The position numbers were made by a program, and so were the translations under genes. A stretch of 64,000 nt of DNA from Trachythela sp. YZ-2020 (lineage: Eukaryota; Cnidaria; Anthozoa; Malacalcyonacea; Clavulariidae). The notes below the pieces were generated by a model. The model made no database searches. It saw nothing but the letters and a program-made list of their open reading frames with translations, and had not been told where the DNA came from. Numbering within the stretch: position 1 is the stretch's first letter; every line of letters begins with the position of its first letter. The stretch lies in contig JADLSH010000155.1 of NCBI GenBank assembly GCA_016169945.1, positions 2,983,501 to 3,047,500 of the forward strand. The letters are read 5' to 3'. This document shows positions 58,020 to 64,000 of this stretch, in pieces.

Positions 58020-59650
58020 ATATAATCAGTTAAAAGGGATGCTATTTCTCACGCATTACCCAGTGTATTGAAACATTTTACAATGGGCAACATTCAATAT
58101 TTCCGAAAAAGGAATTTCTTTAAGTCAAAAATAAACCCGACCGTACGTTTCCAAGCAAAGCCCATTCGCAAACCAAAAGTAATAGCACCGTGCGAAATCA
58201 CTTTGACCGAAACGCGCTGGGAAGCGCTTTAATTTAGAACTATTAACAACTTTATTGTGCCCAATAGTCTGCCTTTATTGTGCCCTATATGTGCCCATAT
58301 TGTCGAACTTTTCCAGTACTTTTAACATTGAATGCATGTTATGTACACAATATCTTAAAAACAAATTTTTAATTTCACTTTTTCATCCTTCCTGCATGCC
58401 ACTTCTCATGTATGAGTGTTATTGGCGGCTGTTGTGTTTTGATGATATGATCTGTGACAATTAGAAATCTAATTAGCTACTTATGACAAATTTAATCGAT
58501 ACCACAATGAATGGTTAAACTTTAGTAACAATGAATTTCAGGTACGTGTTGGCTCGCTAACTTTGCTTTAGATAAATGAACACCATCCCCATTCGAATTA
58601 GATTGACGACCCTTAGCCAGAAAATAGCGAGCGAAAATATGGTATGTCTGATATTACATCTTTTCGAAATCAACTAACAAACGTCGAAATATTTTACTTC
58701 CATATCCCTTACCTTCATAATTGCCATCGAAGCAAAAGTCTTCTGTCCCTTTACATGCGGTAATGAGCAGCATCCACAATAATAGCATACGAAAATATGT
58801 GAGGTAAGTACTTGGTCTAAGTGGGATATATTTAAACTCATTTCCCATCTTCAGTGCGAATATTTTGTGCTGATACAATACTTCAGTTTCAATCGCTTTT
58901 TTTAAATTACTGAACGGATCACGCAAAGTTTATTCTTGTGCTCGGAGGCGTACAAAAAATATAGACTAGCTGTATATATGTGACCAATTAAGTTTGTTGA
59001 ATTGACATTCATATGATGCATAATTAATGCGCTATTCAAGAAGATTAGACTTGCATAATTACATCAACTACACACTTATTGCATATGGCTATATTTGCCC
59101 AATATAAATATTAAATATTATTCTTACAATATTTCTAAAATGATTGTACATAGTGTAAGTTGTTACAATTTCATAGTTACGAACTAATTAAATGCATTTA
59201 TTTAAAAATTAAACTTCGCTAAAATGTCGAAGGAATTACACTTGCAGGTGGCTATTTTTGAACTTAAAGCGCAAAATGAAAAATAAGGACTCGTTTTCGT
59301 TGACTCAATATAACTCCAGATGAGTTAATACGCATTTTATTTAAGTCCAAATATGGACGCGAGTTTTGGGTCTTGGGATCAAAACAACTTCCTCGTGTAC
59401 TGAATTTTTAACATCGAATTTTGTATTTGTGTAAAAAATTTATCTTCAATTCCTATCAATTATGCATGTCAATTAGACATAGCCTAAATAGCATGCACGC
59501 AGTCGATCAATTCCGCTCTTGCAATCACGCGAGAATTTTGCGTCATGCTAGATAATAACAAGCTATTTTGGGTGGCATTATTGTTGATTTCATCGAAGTG
59601 CCGATTGGCAATCGGCCATCTTTTTTAAACCAGCAGGAGGACTACACATT
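58020..59650 (-). repeat. module with intact signal-peptide exon
   Basis: Contains the exon at 58713-58788, CTCGGAGGCGTAC (58950), CATAATTAATGCGCTAT (59020) and the upstream half shared with 39900-40475. The closest relative is the module at 60430-61645. Confidence 0.65.
58713..58788 (-). CDS. candidate exon 1 (signal peptide) of the PAN-EGF-LamG gene
   Basis: ATG at 58786-58788 gives MLLLWMLLITACKGTEDFCF, DGNYE and a final G, donor GAAGGTAAGG, ending in phase 1 as required by the PAN exon (giving Asp at the junction). The peptide is a short signal sequence with a small residue/Cys near the likely cleavage site. The frame is also open upstream (KMGNEFKYIPLRPSTYL...), and that stretch is conserved in the copy at 61023, so an earlier start is possible. 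Confidence 0.5.
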
Positions 59651-60430
59651 AACTTTTGCCACGTGATCGCGATCAGAGATGGACTTTTCACTCCGTTAAG
59701 TGACCGGAATTTGTACGCACGCCACGGATATCCCCGACGCTCGTGGCTCGTGGATAAAAGCACGCGACTCCTTCGATTCCCTCTACTAATGACAAGCAGG
59801 TGTTTCATATAGAAAGCTGAAAAACAACTATTAATTTAATAGAAGTATAGAGTCAGCTAATAAAAAATTATACAAATTTTCAAGCATTAGTTATTGCAGC
59901 ATTTTCTCATGTGCTTCCTTAACATTTTTTCAGAAAATATATTTCATGATGCCAAAAATATATATTCTACGTTTGGAAGCAGAGCTCATTCGCAAAAGAA
60001 ACGTAATAGCGCTCTAGCTGCGACATTACTTGACCAAAACTCGCTAGGAAACTCTTCAATTACAGTTATAAATAAGCTTTTCATCTTCGAACTTTAGTAA
60101 CAAACAATTTCAGATATGTTTTGGCTCGCAACATTAATATGATCTTCAAGCAAATTGTATTGACAACACTTATAGGAAATCTAACTTCCATATCTCTTAA
60201 CTCATAATTGCCATCGAAACAAAACTCTTCTATCTCTATTCTCTTTATATCTGGTAATGTGCATCATCCGCAATAATAGCAAGCGAAAATATGTGAGATG
60301 AGCACTTAGCCTAAGTGGGATATATTCAACTGATTTCGCATCATCTGTGCGAAAATTTCTGCTGATTGTGACAACAAATCCGCTCGAAATTTAAATATTA
60401 AACTGAAAAAATAAAGTTTATTGCTGTAAA
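59650..60430 (-). pseudogene. module with degenerate signal-peptide exon (60202-60285)
   Basis: Similar to 42180-42990. The donor has become GAGTTAAGA (GT lost) and a small insertion sits in the exon. Not usable as exon 1. Confidence 0.55.
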
Positions 60431-61645
60431 ATGGTATGCTAGTTTTCACGCATTAGCTATTGAACATTTTTAGAATGGGCTTCATTCAATATTTTTCAAA
60501 AAATAAATTTCATTATTCAAAAATATAACTCCTACGTTTCGAAGCAAAGCCCATTTGCAAACAAAAATTAATAGCACTCTCCGAAATTAGTTTGGCCATT
60601 AACAAGTTTATTGCGTTCAAAAATTGTTGTCAAACTTTTGCAGTATTTTTAACATTGAATGTTATGTACATAATATTCTAAAAACAAATTCACTTTTTCA
60701 CACTTCCTGCATGCCACTTCTCTGTGAGTGTTATTGGCGGCTGTTGTGTTTTGATGATATGATCTCTGATAATTAGCAATTTAATTACTTATGATAAATT
60801 TAATCGATAACACAATGAATGGTCAAACTTTAGTAACAATGAATTTGAGGTACGTGTTGGCTCGCTAACAGAGTGCTTTAGATAAATGAATACCATCCCC
60901 ATTCGAATTAGATTGACGACCCTTAGGTAGAAAATAGCTAGCGAAAATATCGTATGTCTTATATTACATATTTTTGAAATTAACTAACAAACGTCGAAAT
61001 ATTTTACTTCCATATCTCTTACCTTCATACTTGCCATCGAAGCAAAAGTCTTCTGTCCCTTTACATGTGGTAATGAGCAGCATCCACAATAATAGCATAC
61101 GAAAATATTTGAGGTAAGTACTTAGTCTTAGTGGGATATATTTAAACTCATTTCCCATCTTCAGTGCGAAAATTTTGTGCTGATTATGACAGAAATACAA
61201 CTTTTCATTTTCAATCGCTTTTTTAAATTACTGAACGGATCACGTAAAGTTTATTCTTGTGCTCGGAGGCGTGCAAAAAATATAGACTAGCTGTATATGT
61301 GACAAATTATGTTTGTTGAATTGACATTCATATGATGCATAATTAATGCGCTATTCAAGAAGATTAGACTTGCATAATTATATCAACTTCACACTTATTG
61401 CATATGGCTATATTTGCGCAATATAAATATTAAATATTATTCTTACAATATTTTTAAAATTAGTTTTCATAGTGTAAGTTGTTACAATTTTATATTTACG
61501 AACTAAATGCGTTTATTTAAAAATTAAATTTGGCTAAAATGTCGAAGGAATTACACTTGCAGGTGGCTATTTTTGAACTCAAAGCGTAAAATGAAAAATA
61601 AGGACTCATTTTCGTTGACTCAATATAACTCCAGAAGAGTTAATA
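60430..61645 (-). repeat. module with intact signal-peptide exon, interrupted on the right
   Basis: Aligns with 58020-59340. It is cut at GAGTTAATA (61645) by an insertion and resumes at CGCATTATATTTAAGTCC (62470). Confidence 0.65.
61023..61098 (-). CDS. second intact candidate exon 1 of the PAN-EGF-LamG gene
   Basis: Encodes MLLLWMLLITTCKGTEDFCF, DGKYE and a final G with donor GAAGGTAAGA and phase 1. It differs from 58713-58788 by few bases, and the upstream in-frame stretch (KMGNEFKYIPLRLSTYLKYF) is conserved. The two may be alternative promoters, or each may start a separate gene beyond this model. Confidence 0.5.
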
Positions 61646-62464
61646 AGGGGATAACATGAGTTTTGGAAGGCATATTGTTTATTTTTGGCCCGCGTAGTAA
61701 AATTTTCGCCCGAGCGCAGCGAGGGTGAAAATTTTACTACAAGGGCCAAAAATAAACAATATGACCAGACAAAACTCATGTTATTAACATTATTATCAAT
61801 ATAGAAGAACAAATAATTATAAATATATAACATAACACCAACACAATATACAATATAGACAATGAATGAAAAACAGTTAACAATGCATTAAAATATATAA
61901 AATATAAACTGGAAGAAGTTTATGAAAAGACAAACGGGCTAAATATTACCGCTATTTGTAAAAGAAACTATAAAAAGTTTCCTGCGGTTCAGTGAGCTAA
62001 GCCTAAGGCTATTTACTCACTGTCAGAGTCACTGTCTATCATCTTTTTTAGTCCCCAAGCGGTTGCTTTTGTTGTGTTTTTTTGCTTGAGCCTTTTTCTC
62101 CATCTCGTCAAGAGCTTCCTTATCAAGGTCAGAGCTCTGGCTTAAAACATTTATATTTTCGTCTGTTGAATTCACGCTAGAGCTAGCCATATTTAATTTC
62201 ACAACTTTCGTCTCTTGAAAGTTGAAAACACCGTGAAAGCCCGAGAGCAGTCAGAGACTCAGAGCAGTGAGAGCACTCAAATGGCTTCCTTGCCAAGTTG
62301 AAAATTCTGAATATTAATTTGTCGAAAACAATCATGAGACGCACGATTGACCAATCATATGCAGGGCAGAAGACACGTAATTACCGCCCGTTCGATTCGT
62401 TACGGCCCGCGCTTGCGAACGTTTTGAAGAGGGCGGCTTCCCATTTGGCCTTCTATATTGATAA
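61646..62464. mobile_element. insertion of about 820 bp in a module
   Basis: TAATA at 61641-61645 and 62465-62469 flanks it, and the module sequence joins perfectly across. It starts with a foldback (61651-61785, arms ATAACATGAGTTTTG, CATATTGTTTATTTTTGGCC, TAGTAAAATTTTC) and carries the small acidic ORF listed next. It may be a non-autonomous DNA element or a captured gene start. Confidence 0.55.
62029..62190 (-). CDS. small hydrophilic ORF in the insertion
   Basis: ATG (62188-62190) opens 53 codons: MASSSVNSTDENINVLSQSS, then LDKEALDEMEKKAQAKKHNK and a basic end. After an A-run at about 62044 the other frame reads IDSDSDSE followed by TAA, so a one-base indel probably removed an acidic C-terminus. 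It is not recognised. The composition suggests an intrinsically disordered, possibly nuclear peptide or the first exon of a transposon protein. Confidence 0.35.
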   Translation of the reverse strand: MASSSVNSTDENINVLSQSSDLDKEALDEMEKKAQAKKHNKSNRLGTKKDDRQ

Positions 62465-62479
62465 TAATACGCATTATAT

Positions 62480-62779
62480 TTAAGTCCTAAACCAGTCAAG
62501 AGTTTGTTCGTGAATGCCGTACATAGAGAGTTTCTTGATCAGAATGTCATGACCAACTGCGTCAAATGCTTTACACAGATCAAGAAAAAGTACTGCATTT
62601 ATCAGTGCAGCATCCATATTGAGTAACCATGCATCAGTGTTTGACAATAAGGATGACATGGTGGAATGACCCTTACGAAAGCCAGACTGACACGGACTCA
62701 GAATATTGTTTTTACTTAAAAATATGTCTAGTTGCGTACACACAAGTTTTTCGAATAATTTAGCAATGATGATGCCCAA
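62480..62779 (-). pseudogene. LINE RT fragment
   Basis: GIIIAKLFEKLVCTQLDIFL, then SGFRKGHSTMSSLL and VLFLDLCKAFDAVGHDIL are RT fingers and the first catalytic Asp region (FxDxxKAFD). Truncated at both ends. It belongs to a LINE different from that at 24 kb. Confidence 0.8.
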
Positions 62780-62839
62780 CCTTGCTCCCTACCCCCCTTG
62801 CTCCCTACTCCCTTCCCCCACAGATTGTTAAAGTTCAAT

Positions 62840-64000
62840 ATGGCTGCCGGTCGTGCTTCGTGTAGCTCCGATGAAAATCAAATAAATCAGCTTCAAGTTA
62901 CCTTCTCCCACATTCTATTAAAGCACGAAGGCTTCATAGAATATAACAACGACAACAAAGTAAAATGGACCGGCGGCTTAGAGAAACTAAAGAGTCTTGT
63001 AGTCGATTTGTTCGGCGATGAAGGCAAATGGAGCTCGCCTGGTGGGAGTGCGAAATTGTTTCGAAGTAATCGGATAAGCATTACTTGGTATGCTAACAAG
63101 GGATGACTCTTATTTCAAGGGGAATTGGGAAATATACTGAAGGAATTAATAGTGGACTTATTCAAGAATAAGGCAACAACGAATTTGATGGATAAAAGCG
63201 ACGATCTCGTCACAGAGTCAAAGTGTTATGACCGTTTATCCGACGAATTAGCTAGCCGAAGTTAAGCTGAGCGTTGAAAATATGTCAAGCGTTATGAATA
63301 GACTTTACGGCGATGTCTCCCGTACAGTTAATTACATCAATAGTCAAGACTTAAACTCAAAGAAAGCGGTGTCTGAATTTGGTATTCAAACGGACATAAA
63401 CCCGGTGAGTAGAAATCTTGCTCATATTAATAGTCAAGACATAATCTTAAAGAAGTCGGTGTGTGAGATTGGTACACAAACGGACATAAACACGGTAAAT
63501 GAAAGTCCTACTCAGAATAAAGTAAAAGTGTGCATACCCAGTTCGTATTACGAGCTTTCAACCGATCTTGAAGGAACAAAATTAGACATAGTAATAATGG
63601 AACGCAAAATTACAAGTGGGGTACGTGGTAACGGTCAAGCAATAGATCAAATTCGTGCCGAAATGGCTGATATCAGAGAGGAACAGCAGAAAGTCGTACA
63701 ACACGATAAAGCAAATATAGAGCTATTAACAGAGCAAAATAACGCTCTTTCTGATAAAGTAAATACTCTGCATTCAGATTTGGAAAAATTGAAAGTAAAT
63801 TTACATAAAGCTGATCAAAAACATGTTTATGATCATTCAAATCAGCGATGCGTACCTAAATTGGCTAAAACAACAAAAGGTCACGAACCTGAAAATCCCC
63901 TACCACAACTAACAAGTAAGCAACAGGTTAATGGCCCAGCTGACTCGCCTGTCAATTGCGCCCAAATCAGTGAAACTTTGCACCCGGTGACAAAACAAAA
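62840..64000 (+). pseudogene. LINE ORF1-like gene, decayed, running off the window
   Basis: Plus strand from ATG 62840: MAAGRASCSSDENQINQLQ, then HEGFIEYNNDNKVKWTGGLE, GKWSSPGGSAKLFRSN and SITWYANKG, a pattern I associate with ORF1 proteins of cnidarian LINEs. TGA at 63103-63105 interrupts the frame and LLFQGELGNILKELIVDLF follows in the same frame. A +1 shift near 63255 leads to a frame open for about 250 codons to the window edge. That part has two about 40-residue repeats (NSQD...IGTQTDIN type, 63340-63500) and a coiled coil (63640-63800). Truncated by the window. Confidence 0.6.

Overview
The window is eukaryotic, AT-rich, intron-rich and dense in transposons. No rRNA, CRISPR or operon-like structure is present. 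The host-type exons combine fibrinogen-like, collagen-type trimerisation, PAN/apple, EGF and LamG/pentraxin modules, and the background is Penelope-like elements, CR1/L2-type LINEs, tRNA-derived SINE debris and many terminal-inverted-repeat (TIR) elements. This fits a cnidarian, probably an anthozoan (coral, sea anemone or relative). The assignment is inferred from protein families, not proven. All multi-exon models were built by eye from reading frame, GT/AG sites and phase matching.

Region 1 (about 4.0-19.2 kb, minus strand) is a decayed tandem family of secreted fibrinogen-like proteins. Four copies are visible, each broken differently. D (4.2-4.7 kb) keeps little more than a signal-peptide exon. 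A (7.7-12.7 kb) keeps eight exons and an intact C-terminal fibrinogen-like domain but has lost its head and carries a 4-bp insertion. C (13.9-15.1 kb) is a phase-consistent three-exon gene for about 99 residues: signal peptide, short coiled coil and tail. B (15.8-18.9 kb) has an intact trimerisation exon but a truncated fibrinogen exon. A and B share a Penelope-derived GIY-YIG fragment in the same intron, so it predates their duplication.

Region 2 (20.3-21.4 kb) is a compact Penelope-like element with inverted terminal repeats, a 14-bp target-site duplication, a GIY-YIG-only ORF and a hammerhead-ribozyme-like motif. Degraded LINE sequence follows at 23.9-26.3 kb.

Region 3 (32.1-38.5 kb, minus strand) is a PAN-EGF-LamG gene whose four exons join in perfect phase. 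Its probable first exon (signal peptide, phase 1) lies in an array of duplicated modules at 39.9-43 and 56.7-62.5 kb. Five copies of that exon are visible and two are intact (58.7 and 61.1 kb). With either intact copy, intron 1 would be about 20 kb or more.

The putative intron is filled with mobile DNA: an internally deleted Penelope-like element (44.4-46.5 kb), a three-level nest of TIR elements (46.6-51.65 kb), LINE pieces split by TIR elements, a SINE and duplicated minisatellites. The right end holds a LINE RT fragment and a decayed LINE ORF1 running off the edge.
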